Source of the DNA: Hyperoodon ampullatus
Taxonomy: Eukaryota > Chordata > Mammalia > Artiodactyla > Ziphiidae
Direction: 5' to 3'
DNA: 64,000 nt
Assembly: GCA_949752795.1 (NCBI GenBank)
Contig: OX457058.1
Location: 168,952,223-169,016,222, forward strand
Below, piece by piece: positions 36,521 to 48,430 of this stretch. Both the position numbers and the translations under genes were made by a program. The notes below the pieces were generated by a model. It was not told where the DNA came from, made no database searches, and worked only from the letters and a program-made list of their open reading frames with translations. Numbering within the stretch: the stretch's first letter is position 1; every line of letters starts with the position of its first letter.

Positions 36521-38039
36521 TGAAGTGCTTCCCTGAGGCTAGAGACTCAGACCACCCACCCATCAACCTACCCATCCATTCACACCATGTTTATTGAGCA
36601 CTTATACAGCCACCCCTCCAAGTAAATGTTATCCCCGTTGTGCACTGATAAAATGAAGACAGAAGGACAAGGTAACTTGCCCGAGGGCACTGCTGGGTTC
36701 GGGGGGGCAGGCCCGAGGGATTTCCGACCCCAGTCTCTTACCTGCTCCTTTCCCCACAGCCATCACCCTCATTCTGTTTTCAGCACGCTGTCCCAGCTCC
36801 CAGGGGCCAGGACCCCCAAGGTCCCCTAGCTTAGTATGCCTACACTGTGCTCAGGGAGCGGGGCTCCACAGGGCCCATTGGAACCCCCCATCAAAGTCTT
36901 CTGCAGAAGTCCAAGTGGCCCCAGGAACAAGCTGCGGACACCCTGAGCCTGGCAGGGTGAGAAAGTCGAGGGTGCCTTGGGGCCACGGAGCAAACAAGGA
37001 TACATGCCCAGGGGACAAGCAGGGTGACGTGGACGCCCCAGTTCCAGCACTAGGTCGTGCACCCTGCAGAGAGGAGGCCTGGCCTCCACAGGGAGCTCGA
37101 GAGGCCCAAGGCCTTACAGTAGCTGCGTTCTCAGCCAAGCTAGCAGGCCATGAACTTCCGGGGGCTAGAAAGGCCGGGCTCCAACCACAGCACAAAAGAG
37201 CAAAGGAGGAGCCGCCCCTCGGTCACCCACGTGGCTTCCTGGGCTTGAGCCTTGCCCTCCCAAGCAGACCATGAGCGTCTTGAGGTCCCCTGCCTCTGGG
37301 TGCCTGTCTACAACCAAGTATAATGCAGGATCGGAGAGTCACCAGACACTGACCCTCAAGGACCCAAGAGGGTGGATGAGGAAAAGAGGCAAAGGGACAA
37401 CAGTCCTCCCGTCCACCTCATCTGACCACCCCAAAGCTAAAAGCCTGGGCTGAGACGGGGTGAGGCTCTCCATCTGAGCTCTCCGCCAGCTCAATTCAAA
37501 TGCCACCATCCCTCTTCCAGAGCCCCCCCGACCCCAACCCTGAACTGGCTCTCACCTTTCTCTCTGCACTTCCTACCGAGGATTTCAGATCAAGCACTGA
37601 CTGACCTGGATGCCAACTTCCCTCCCAGATGGTAAACTTGAAGTTGGTACCCAACGCATGCTGCATCCTCCACCCGAACGACACGTGAGGCCAACGAGGT
37701 GATGGAGGTGTGAGAGAACGGCACTCCGTGGGCCACAGGGGTGAGGGTCTGCAGGCAGCAGAACGTGACTGCAGGATGTGCAAAAGCACATGGGGTGAGA
37801 CGTGTCTCCTTTGACAAACTCTCAAAACATCAAGAACGCAATAACAGCAATCCTTGCTTCTGCTCTTTAATATTTAAATAAAAGAGAAACTGCTACTGCT
37901 TCACGAATCAGACACAAAAGACTGTTCTTCAATCTGGCCTTGTTTTCTCGGAATCTCAGTGTGGGGGGATGATGAGAGTACCTGCTTCATAGGGCCGCTC
38001 TTTCAGCCGTTCGCTCAGCCTTTCACCCACCCGTGCATC

Positions 38040-38298
38040 CAGCCATGCATTCGTTCACTCACTCAGCAGTTCCTGTGAGTGAACCCTTTGTGCCTGGCTT
38101 TGCTTGAGTGCTGAAGATACAATAGTGGACAGGACGGTCAAGGTCCCTGTCTCAGGACCTCATACTCTAGTGGAGGAAGATGAACAATAAACAAATAAAT
38201 AATTTCAGGTGGCCATCAAGCATCACAACATGAATAAAATCAGTGTAGAGAGCATACTGGGGCGGTGGGGGAGTGGAACGGACTCATCAGAGAAGGCC
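38040..38298 (-). mobile_element. L2 fragment, left part
   Basis: Antisense L2 3' region: gtgctgaagatacaatagtg, aggtccctgtctc, then ctctagtggaggaagatgaa and caataaacaaataaataa. It is interrupted by the solo LTR at 38299-38760 and resumes after it. Confidence 0.75.
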
Positions 38299-38760
38299 TG
38301 TTAGGAGTTGAATTCTGTCCCCCCACAAAAAGGTTAGATTGAAGTCTTAACCATCAGTACCGTAGAAGGTGACCTTATTTAGGAACTGGCGCATTGCAGA
38401 TGTAATTCGTTAAGCTGAGGTCATACTGGAGTAGGGTGGGCCCCTAACTCCATATGACTGGTGGCCTATATTACAAAAAGGAGAAATTTGGGTGCTGACA
38501 CACATCAGGGAGAATGTCACGTGAAGATGAAGGTGGAGATCAGGGTGATGCATCTACAAGCCAAGGACACCAAAGATCACCAGTAACACCAGAAGTTAGG
38601 AGAGAGGCCTGGCACAGGTCCTCACTCACAGCCTCAGAAGGAACCCACCAGCTGACACCCTGATCTCGACTTCCAGCCTCTGGAGCTGTGAGACAATACA
38701 TTTGTAGTTTAAGCCGCACAATCTTGAATTCGTTACAGGGCAGCCCAGGGAACTAATGCG
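38299..38760 (+). mobile_element. Solo LTR, ERVL-MaLR (MLT1/MST-like)
   Basis: About 462 bp, starting tgttaggagttgaattctgt. It contains gaccttatttagg, gtagggtgggcccctaac and cttccagcctctggagctgt, and ends near gaactaatgcg. The 5 bp duplication aggcc at 38294-38298 and 38761-38765 fits an LTR insertion. It splits an L2 element. The subfamily name is from memory, and no internal retroviral genes are present. Confidence 0.82.
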
Positions 38761-38890
38761 AGGCCTCCCCAAGGACCCATCATCTCAGCTGAGACCTGAA
38801 CAAGGAGAAGGACCCAGGAATGATGGAGGAGGAACGGGGAAAGCCGGGTGGGGCCCCGAGCACAGGCTGCACTGCGGGGGTGGGGAGGGG
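38761..38890 (-). mobile_element. L2 fragment, right part
   Basis: Resumes after the solo LTR with catctcagctgagacctgaa and acaaggagaaggacccagga, the expected continuation of antisense L2. It runs up to the first unit of the 78 bp array. Confidence 0.65.
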
Positions 38891-40840
38891 GACAAGGACA
38901 TGAGGCAGGTTGTATAGAGCTGCCAAGGACGGGACTGGGAGTTGGGAAGGTGTCCCCAGTGGGAGGGGGACAAGGACATGAGGCAGGTTGTATAGAGCTG
39001 CCAAGGACGGGACTGGGAGTTGGGAAGGTGTCCCCAGTGGGAGGGGGACAAGGACATGAGGCAGGTTGTATAGAGCTGCCAAGGACGGGACTGGGAGTTG
39101 GGAAGGTGTCCCCAGTGGGAGGGGGACAAGGACATGAGGCAGGTTGTATAGAGCTGCCAAGGACGGGACTGGGAGTTGGGAAGGTGTCCCCAGTGGGAGG
39201 GGGACAAGGACATGAGGCAGGTTGTATAGAGCTGCCAAGGACGGGACTGGGAGTTGGGAAGGTGTCCCCAGTGGGAGGGGGACAAGGACATGAGGCAGGT
39301 TGTATAGAGCTGCCAAGGACGGGACTGGGAGTTGGGAAGGTGTCCCCAGTGGGAGGGGGACAAGGACATGAGGCAGGTTGTATAGAGCTGCCAAGGACGG
39401 GACTGGGAGTTGGGAAGGTGTCCCCAGTGGGAGGGGGACAAGGACATGAGGCAGGTTGTATAGAGCTGCCAAGGACGGGACTGGGAGTTGGGAAGGTGTC
39501 CCCAGTGGGAGGGGGACAAGGACATGAGGCAGGTTGCATAGAGCTGCCAAGGACGGGACTGGGAGTTGGGAAGGTGTCCCCAGTGGGAGGGGGACAAGGA
39601 CATGAGGCAGGTTGTATAGAGCTGCCAAGGACGGGACTGGGAGTTGGGAAGGTGTCCCCAGTGGGAGGGGGACAAGGACATGAGGCAGGTTGCACAGAGC
39701 TGCCAAGGACGGGACTGGGAGTTGGGAAGGTGTCCCCAGTGGGAGGGGGACAAGGACATGAGGCAGGTTGTATAGAGCTGCCAAGGACGGGACTGGGAGT
39801 TGGGAAGGTGTCCCCAGTGGGAGGGGGACAAGGACATGAGGCAGGTTGTATAGAGCTGCCAAGGACGGGACTGGGAGTTGGGAAGGTGTCCCCAGTGGGA
39901 GGGGGACAAGGACATGAGGCAGGTTGCATAGAGCTGCCAAGGACGGGACTGGGAGTTGGGAAGGTGTCCCCAGTGGGAGGGGGACAAGGACATGAGGCAG
40001 GTTGTATAGAGCTGCCAAGGACGGGACTGGGAGTTGGGAAGGTGTCCCCAGTGGGAGGGGGACAAGGACATGAGGCAGGTTGTATAGAGCTGCCAAGGAC
40101 GGGACTGGGAGTTGGGAAGGTGTCCCCAGTGGGAGGGGGACAAGGACATGAGGCAGGTTGTATAGAGCTGCCAAGGACGGGACTGGGAGTTGGGAAGGTG
40201 TCCCCAGTGGGAGGGGGACAAGGACATGAGGCAGGTTGCATAGAGCTGCCAAGGACGGGACTGGGAGTTGGGAAGGTGTCCCCAGTGGGAGGGGGACAAG
40301 GACATGAGGCAGGTTGTATAGAGCTGCCAAGGACGGGACTGGGAGTTGGGAAGGTGTCCCCAGTGGGAGGGGGACAAGGACATGAGGCAGGTTGTATAGA
40401 GCTGCCAAGGACGGGACTGGGAGTTGGGAAGGTGTCCCCAGTGGGAGGGGGACAAGGACATGAGGCAGGTTGCATAGAGCTGCCAAGGACGGGACTGGGA
40501 GTTGGGAAGGTGTCCCCAGTGGGAGGGGGACAAGGACATGAGGCAGGTTGCATAGAGCTGCCAAGGACGGGACTGGGAGTTGGGAAGGTGTCCCCAGTGG
40601 GAGGGGGACAAGGACATGAGGCAGGTTGCATAGAGCTGCCAAGGACGGGACTGGGAGTTGGGAAGGTGTCCCCAGTGGGAGGGGGACAAGGACATGAGGC
40701 AGGTTGTATAGAGCTGCCAAGGACGGGACTGGGAGTTGGGAAGGTGTCCCCAGTGGGAGGGGGACAAGGACATGAGGCAGGTTGTATAGAGCTGCCAAGG
40801 ACGGGACTGGGAGTTGGGAAGGTGTCCCCAGTGGGAGGGG
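38891..40840. repeat. 78 bp minisatellite (VNTR), 25 tandem copies
   Basis: The unit runs from gacaaggacatgaggcaggt through gggactgggagttgggaagg to tgtccccagtgggaggg. Its start recurs exactly every 78 bases from 38891 to 40763, giving 25 copies. The copies appear identical except at one six-base site: 18 read tgtata, six (units 9, 14, 18, 21, 22 and 23) read tgcata, and one (unit 11, near 39690) reads tgcaca. Because 78 is a multiple of three, frames without stops run through the whole array on both strands (632-703 codons). These are a by-product of the period, not genes: several frames are open at once, none resembles a known protein, and the array sits in an ITPK1 intron. The last copy ends at gggaggggaagccccc. 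Confidence 0.97.
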
Positions 40841-42309
40841 AAGCCCCCGGAGGGCGCTGGGCAGGGAGTTACCTCTCAGTTCTCTCTGAAGAGACCACTC
40901 TGGAAGTTAACACCTGTGAGGTGTCGGCAACCAGCCTCGAACACACTGGAAGCACTTAACAGGCACAGTTGTCAATTTTATGGCCTCACAGAACAGAGGG
41001 CTTAAGAAGGAACTTCAAAAACCAGGATACTCTGAAGAGGGCAGGTCAAGAGCCTGCACTGACCGGCCGAGTAACGGGGGGCCATCACTTTCCTTGTCTG
41101 TAATACGAGGGCCCCGGGGCTGGTACCCAGAGCTGGTGGGATGAGAATAGCTGACCACCCCCAGCTGGGATTCCCAAACCATGCCCCCTTGCTCCCTGCC
41201 CAGCCCTGGCTGCCAGCCCAGGGTGGTTTTTTTTTCCTGCTGACAACGGAAAACACATCTCAATGTTGCCTTTATCTCCACGATCTTTGCAGAACGGCAA
41301 CTGGCAGCTCGGTCACAAGCGGCTAAGAATTCTCCAGGCCAAAAATACTCTTTGTGCCTCCTCTTTAACAATAAGAAAGGAAAACTTTGAGTCAAACTTC
41401 TACAAAGCCTGCAAAGATTATTTTTCAAGCCCCAAAGCAGTATCCTTTCTATAGTCATTTATTTCCAGTCCAAAGAGAGCATCCCTTGAGGCAGTTTCCA
41501 AACTGGTATTTGATATAATGTTAATGAAAGCATTTAAAAAAAATTAAACACATCCCATGAAAAAGAGAAGTTCAGTGTTCTCCAAATCGCTTGAAAAGGT
41601 GCTGGGTGGTATCCAGTCAGACTGGCATCTTTAGCGCAGGGCTCAAGTATTTTAAAACGCTTGTGTGCCCTGGCCACTGACAGAGGGAGAAAGTTGGCGC
41701 TAGAACCCTTCCCGAACTCACTTGGGAGAATTCTAGAGAATGCCAGGTCACAGAAATGTAGAAACTTCACCAAACCACCACGGAAAATCCTATAGACAAT
41801 GTATCTGCCCACTCCTGCCCTGCAATGGGAGGAAGGCCCCAAGGATCACCACACACCACACAGGAGGGGGCAGCTTGGTGCACTTCCGATCAGCAACTTC
41901 CCGGAGTGGCACGTGGTGACCCTGACAGGTCGCTAAGACTTGTGACGCAGAGACTGCAATGCACTCAATGGCTCTGAGCAGCTGTCTTTAAGCTCAGCTT
42001 TTAAGCTCAGGTCAACGGGTGACAGTGGTGACAGGACAGCTCACGCACCCTGCGAGGCCAGCCCTTCTGGCCGGGGGCGGGCCTGCGTCCGGGCCTTCCG
42101 CAAAGGGCCTGGCAGTTCCATCTCACTGCGGCAACAGCTGCTCAGAGGCGCTTAGGAGGCCTCGACAAGGAGACGCCCGGAAGAGACTCAGAGTGAAAGC
42201 AGAGAGCTGAGAAAGCCCGCGAGCGCAGCAAAGGCTCCACTTCCTAAAGCAGGCGGAGGAATGAAATCGGTCGCAGGTTTTTCCCAGGGTCTACAAATTA
42301 AATCAGCAA

Positions 42310-43168
42310 GTCCATTCTCTAGTCCGCATCTTTACTCCTGTCCTGCCCCTAGGTCCTTCATAACCATTTTTTTTTAAGATTCCATATATATGTGTTAGCA
42401 TACAGTATTTGTTTTTCTCTTTCTGACTTACTTCACTCTGTATGACAGTCTCTAGGTCCATCCACCTCACTACAAATAACTGAATTTTGTTTCTTTTTAT
42501 GACTGAGTAATATTCCATTGTATATATGTGCCACCTCTTCTTTATCCATTCATCCGATGATGGACAATTAGGTTGTTTCCATCTCCTGGCTATTGTAAAT
42601 AGAGCTGCAATGAACACTATGGTACATGACTTTTTGAATTATGGTTTTCTCAGGGTATATACCCAGTAGTGGGATTGCTGGGTCGTATGGTAGTTCTATT
42701 TTTAGTTTTGTAAAGAACCTCCATACTGTTCTCCATAGTGGCTGTATCAATTTACATTACCACCAATAGTGCAAGAGGGTTCCCTTTTCTCTACACCCTC
42801 TCCAGCATTTATTGTTTGTAGATTTTTTGATGATGGCCATTCTGACTGGTGTGAAGTGATACCTCACTGTAGTTTTGAGGACACGGGGAGGGGGAAGGGG
42901 AAGCTGGGACGAAGTGAGAGAGTGGCATGGATTTATATACACTATCAAATGTAAAATAGATGGCTAGTGGGAAGCAGCCGCATAGCACAGGGAGATCAGC
43001 TCAGCGCTTTGTGACCACGTAGAGGGGTGGGATAGAGCGGGTGGGAGGGAGACGCAAGAGGGAGGAGATATGGGGATGTATGTATATGCATAGCTGATTC
43101 ACTTTGTTATAAACCAGAAACTAACACATCATTGTAAAGCAATTATGCTCCAATAAAGATGTTAAAAA
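42310..43168 (+). mobile_element. L1 insertion with inverted 5' part (twin priming)
   Basis: The right part (about 42881-43168) is an L1 3' UTR in plus orientation, ending caataaagatgttaaaaaaa. The left part (42310 to about 42880) is the end of L1 ORF2 on the minus strand, recognisable by conceptual residues such as KKRWHIYTMEYYSVIKRNK. A perfect 15 bp target duplication aaattaaatcagcaa (42295-42309 and 43169-43183) encloses both, so this is one insertion event with 5' inversion, not two elements. ORF2 is truncated and not functional. Confidence 0.94.
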
Positions 43169-44152
43169 AAATTAAATCAGCAAATGCAAAAGTGTTGTCA
43201 TAGATTCTGCTCAGAGGCCTATGACTAAGTGGAATTTGGTATTAATTGCAGTCCTACAGGTGAGAGGAAGACCCGAGGGTCACCCAAACTAAGCCTGGGG
43301 GGCGGGGGGACCAGGTTCAGGAAGGTCCTGGAGGGCGTGACATCAAGTTTAAACTAACTGCACTAGCACAGCTGCACCTCAGAGGAACTCGAAGAAACAG
43401 CCACTGTATCAACGCACAGGGTTGCCAAGCCTAGCGCATAGCTACCTTTTCTCATCTTAGCAGGAGCCTTTATCAATGTTGCACATAGGGGACAGTCTTC
43501 CCATCAAACATCCCCCAGCACCTCCTCTGGGCCTGGACCCTTGCTAGGCACAGGCATAAGGACCAGGGCCGAAGGCAGAGAGAAAACCAACCAGGAATCA
43601 GTACACAGTGACCACAGGGGTGGCCCGGGCAGGAGTGGAGGACCGTGCAAGGGGTGAGGACAGCCAGGGTCGGGGGTGAGGGGTGTAACCGAAAGAGTGT
43701 GAGCTTCGTCAGGGAAGACGCCACACTGGAACTGATCCTGAGCAGCGGGCGATGGGGCCAGCGCGTGTGAAGGGGCTCAGGTCAGAGAAGAGGTGGGAGT
43801 CTGGGGACAGGGGAGAAGCCAGAAAGAGGGTCACACAGATCCCTCGGGGTCTCAGGAGCCAGGGAGGGTTTGTAATGGGAGAGAATGGCCGTGTGTGCGT
43901 GTGTAGCAGGATAAGACCAGGGCACAGGGGGGCTCCTGGGCAGCACGGGGGCGAAGAGAAAGGTGTGGAACCAGGGCAGGAATGGGGGTAGGGAGGGAAG
44001 AAGCAGGAGTATACAGGGACCGAGTGGCTGGGGACCGAGGATGGGGTGGGGTGTGCACACAGGACAGATGCCTGTCAAGCGGTAGGGGTACGGGGTGCTG
44101 GCCACAGCCTTTCTCCAAAGCCAGGAGTGGAAGAAAAGAGTGGGCTCTCACA

Positions 44153-44335
44153 GCTACTGAAGCCCGCGCGCCTAGAGCCCGTGCTCCGCAACAAGAGAAG
44201 CCATCGCAATGAGAAGCCCACGCATCGCAACAAAGAGTAGCCCCCGCTCGCCGCAACTAGAGAAAGCCCTCGTACAGAAACGAAGACCCAACACAGCCAT
44301 AAATAAACAAATAAATTAAAAAAAAAAAAAAAAAA
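44153..44335 (+). mobile_element. 5'-truncated CHR-2-like SINE
   Basis: Only the 3' part is present: it starts near agctactgaagcccgcg, goes through gccgcaactagagaaagccc and acgaagacccaacacagcc, and ends in (AAAT)/poly(A). It is followed at once by a complete CHR SINE, and one outer target duplication encloses both (44134-44152 and 44564-44582). Confidence 0.88.
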
Positions 44336-44337
44336 CA

Positions 44338-44563
44338 GGGCTTCCCTGGTGGCGCAGTGGTTGAGTCCGCCTGCTGATGCAGGGGACACGGGTTCGTGCC
44401 CCGGTCCGGGAGGATCCCACATGCCGCGGAGCGGTTGGGCCCGTGAGCCATGGCCGCTGAGCCTGCGCGTCCAGAGCCTGTGCTCCGCAACGGGAGAGAC
44501 CACAACAGTGAGAGGCACGCATACCGCAAAAAAAAAACAAAAAAAAAATCCAGCAGCCAAAAA
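44338..44563 (+). mobile_element. CHR-type SINE in the tail of a truncated CHR-2-like SINE
   Basis: Complete head to poly(A). It sits directly after the A-tail of the truncated SINE at 44153-44335, and its own A-tail contains the interruption tccagcagcc (44549-44558). No separate non-A target duplication is visible, as expected for an insertion into poly(A). The outer 19 bp duplication aaaagagtgggctct(c/g)aca has one clear mismatch, with the last base also differing. Confidence 0.9.
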
Positions 44564-45574
44564 AAAAGAGTGGGCTCTGACACCGGGGTCCCAGACCCCC
44601 AAAGCCCCCAAAAGCGATCTAATCTTTTCCCCATAGGTCCCTCCTAACCTCTGATCCAACACCCTAGTCACGGGGCCCTCCATCAGCATCCTGCCCCAGC
44701 CAGTCCCTCAGAGGCTGGCTGATTTAGGAGGGAGATCCCGCAGCACCCAGCAGTTCCTATGGCAACCACCCCTTCCTGTCTCTGCAGGAGGGGGAGGCTC
44801 TGGAAAACCCAAAGGTAAAGCAGCGGGATTTGCTGGAAGGCAAGGAGACCCTTGAGTTCCTTGATCCTAACCCAGAAAACTCTCCTTCTCTCTGGGGAGC
44901 CTACAAGCGTCCTCAGAAGGTGACTCCAGTCCCTCTGCCCGGTTATGCCTATACTCATTTATTTGTGTGCATTTCCAGAACCTTCTGCCAGGAATGGACA
45001 TGGGAGGTGGGCTCTGCCATAGCACTGACCGTCCGGGGTTGAGATGATCTGTCTGCTCTGCTTCCCCCGCTCAGAGGGCGGGGCGTGTCCTAGTCACCCG
45101 TGTGAGGTGGGGACTCGGGCAAATGTCCCTGCTGGCTGAATGGATGCACGCCGACACGCCCAGCAAGGTCAAGTCAGAAACTGAGATGAGAGCCGCGGCA
45201 GTGAACTCACCGGGTGGAGAGGACAAGTCACAGCTGCAGCAGAGCAGGCTGCACAGCTCCAGCACACGGGGCAGCGGGCCCTTACCGCTGGGCCCAGGCT
45301 TCGGTGGGCCCCTCCGCCTGGACGTCCCCACCCTCCTGCAAACCCCTCACCTCTCAGGCCTGGCAGCTCCTCCGCAGGCCTCTCCCTCCCCGCCCCACCC
45401 CAGGCAGCACTGAGGGGCTGGTTCTCTGGGCACCCGTGGCCTACATGCCGGCCTGCTGGTGAGCACACGCCTCCCTCCCCTGGAATCTCCCAGGACAATG
45501 CACTGCTCACCCCTGCGCACCGTCCCTTGTCTCATCCCCTCGCTGATCCCGGGGACCTGGTCAGGCTACTTCAC

Positions 45575-45830
45575 AGTCATTCATTCAACACACAGGAACC
45601 AAGCTGTCCCTGTGTATGCACCTGACTCCAGGCCAGGGTGGCAGGGAAGGCTCTCGGGGGCAGACGCAGGCACCGTGGGAAAGTGAGGCATAAGAGAACA
45701 GCAGCTCTTCCAGAATGACAAAGAGTGCGGCAGGGACACACATGAAGGTGCAGTTATTCAAGCAGGCAGTCAGGAAGTCCACTCAGAGGAGGTGGCCGGT
45801 GGGCTGAACCGTGAAGGTATGTCTGGGGGC
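45575..45830 (-). mobile_element. L2-like fragment
   Basis: Begins cattcattcaacacacagga and later has caggaagtccactcagagga and gtgggctgaaccgtgaagg, matching the order of antisense L2 but diverged. Confidence 0.5.
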
Positions 45831-48159
45831 GCACATCTGCACCCATCTACCAGGGAGTCCCAAATCACCAGTGCAGACCAAAGCGCCAGGGAAATCCTGC
45901 ATCTGGAATCCAGGGAGAATGGGAGGTCAGCAGATGGCCAAAGAGGCAGCGTTGCCTCGGACACAGGGCTTGGAGAGCAGGGTTGCTGGAAGGGGCAGCA
46001 GAAACCGGCATGGCTGATCCGGACACCAGGAATGGGAAGCAGTGGTCTACCAGGCACCACCGAGGCCGTCCAGGACAACAATAACCATAGGCTGAGCAGT
46101 GACTAGTGTCCTGCAGCGCCGCGCCCATCTAACCCTCCTTGGTACTAGAAGACAGCAAAGCCAGGGTTCAACCAAACCTGAGTCAGCCTGGGACCTGAAG
46201 GCCGGGACCCTGAGCGTGGCCCGGCCAGGGGTCCATAACGTTCTGGGGCCCGTGGCGTTGAACCGTGGGCCTGGATGTCCCAGACAAAACTTGGTGGGAA
46301 GAAGTGTGTGGTGCCAGGTGGCTACCCGCTTCCCAGCCTTGACCTGAGCACTTTGATCACTAGTTCATGGTCCTCTAATTCCCAAAGAGCATCCTAAGAG
46401 AGGATGGAAGCAGGTGGGAGGGTGTGTTCGCCAAGGCCACCCCTTCCCCAAGCCTCAATTACGAAATCAGTGACATCTGCCCCCTTCCCAAGGCGCTCAC
46501 CATCGGCAGCCTGGGGGGCCCCAGGGAGCAGACGAGGACACGAGACAGACACTGTCCCCTCCTGCTGGCAGCCCTGCCCCAGGATGCCTGCAGGGTGCGG
46601 AGGACTGCAATGTCCAAAGGGCATATGGTCAAGGTCACAATGAGAAAAACTGCAAACGTCTTGTGGAGGTTTAAGATAAACTCAAAGACAGGGAGAGGAC
46701 ACACAGAGATGGGACTTAGGCTCCTCTTATAAGCAGCTGATTGCACATTCTTCTGACGTCACCAACGGTTAATAAACACGGCTTTCTCCAAGACGCTGCC
46801 GGGGGCACACAGCCCATCTGACCCTCCAGATTTGTTCCGTTGGCTGGTGGCCCCTCCCCACTGCTCCCCCCACAGGTCCCAAATCAGCAGCGCAGGTCCC
46901 TGCGGCAGGGGGCTCCTCTGTCCAGCGCCATATTTTTTCCCCCCTGCCCCCACCCCCCAAGCTCAGACCCATCGCCTGGGAACACTGACCCTATTCTCTC
47001 TGCTCTGGGATCATGACCCAGAACACGAGCTGCCTTCCCTCCCACTCATCTCAGTACCAGGGGGCAGGGAGAGGATGGCCCTCAGAGCCGGGAAATGCTA
47101 AGAAAAATCTCCCTGAAGCAGAGCCAGGAGGGGCTGGAAGAGATGGACAGCGACCAAAGCAAGGCTACCTTGAAGGAAGAAAATGGCTGTACCTGCCAGG
47201 GGTACAGCCCAGACCACAGTGGGGATCGCTGGGGAGCTGGGAAAACCCCAGAACACAGCCTCTGGCTAGTGAAAACCCCGATATTCTCCCCACCCTCATC
47301 CACTCAACAATGCTCCTTTTTTCTTGGTCAGTGACCCCACTTGTCAGGGCTGTTCTTGCACAAGGCTGGCCCCGAGGGCTGTCCCCTGCTCTCTGGGTGG
47401 CCCCCTGCTCTGGGGCAGAGCCTGGCTGAGTCAGTCCCAATCCCTGGGGGCCGCAAAGCAACCCCCCAACCAGAGCACACCTCCCTGCCAAGCCCCTGGC
47501 CCCAGGACAAAGCCACCTCCATGTCCCTCGCATGGTCAGCAGGGCAAGAAAGATAGGAAAAGAGATGGACAGCACTTCTTCACCCAGGAGGTCAGACCCA
47601 CCTGCTTGCAAGGGTGGGGAGGGGGCATTTGCCTTTATTTCAGACAGGCCCGGGGGTCAAACTCACACTGACTCTTAACAAAAATTCAAAACTTAGCAAG
47701 GATTCTTTAAGGTATTTCAAGAAGCATGAAGGTTGGGTCTCACTGTTGGAATGAAATGGCAACCACAGATGAAGGCCCAGCTCAGGCTTTGATCTAACTC
47801 CAGGATGGAGCAGCCTGACCTTCGCAGCCACCTGCAGGCTCGGTCCCTTCACACAGGGGAACCAGGCCCGGGACTCAAGAACAGCAGCTAGAAATGGCGG
47901 GGCTGGAACACAAACACAGCTTCCAGAAGGGTACGGTCTGAAAGCCCAAGACAGTAATGCCACTTGGCGCCCCACGAAGCCCAAATGGGACTCGGGCTCC
48001 TCTGCTTGCCAGGAGCTCAGATTCTACAGTGTTCCACAGAGGAGACAAAGAAAATCAGGCTGACTGGAAAGATATCAGATGTGGCTATGAAGTAATGCGA
48101 CTTCCTGATCAAATTAATAGTTGCTCCTTGTAAGAGATGTTTAAATTCCAAGTTACTTA

Positions 48160-48430
48160 TTCACACCAGGTAATTCTTCCTTGATTTCACAGGTAACCTT
48201 GGTATACATCCCTCCAATTTTTAGATATATTTTCCCCATACTGGAGTCATACTACATAAACAGATTTAGATCCTACTTTTTAAGTAAGTGTGCTATAATG
48301 GACATTTTCCTATGGCATTACATGTTCTTCTAAATCACTGCCATTTAAAGACCAATAAAGCATTATTTATTTCACCAATGCCCTACCATTTAACATTTGG
48401 TTGTTTCTAATTGTACAATAACGTAAGAAA
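48160..48430. repeat. AT-rich old repeat-like stretch, family not assigned
   Basis: Differs from its GC-rich surroundings, with gtgctataatggacattttc and aacatttggttgtttctaat resembling an ancient interspersed repeat that I cannot name with confidence. Confidence 0.35.

Noticed and set aside
38891..40840. CRISPR-like array
   Set aside because: Units are contiguous and nearly identical with no unique spacers, the genome is mammalian, and there are no cas genes.
38733..40959. Open frames of 632-703 codons on both strands as repeat-protein genes
   Set aside because: They exist because the 78 bp tandem unit is a multiple of three and contains no stop in several frames. They overlap each other and match no protein I know.
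42303..42617. Minus-strand frame of 104 codons as a gene
   Set aside because: It is the end of L1 ORF2 in the inverted half of a truncated L1 insertion.
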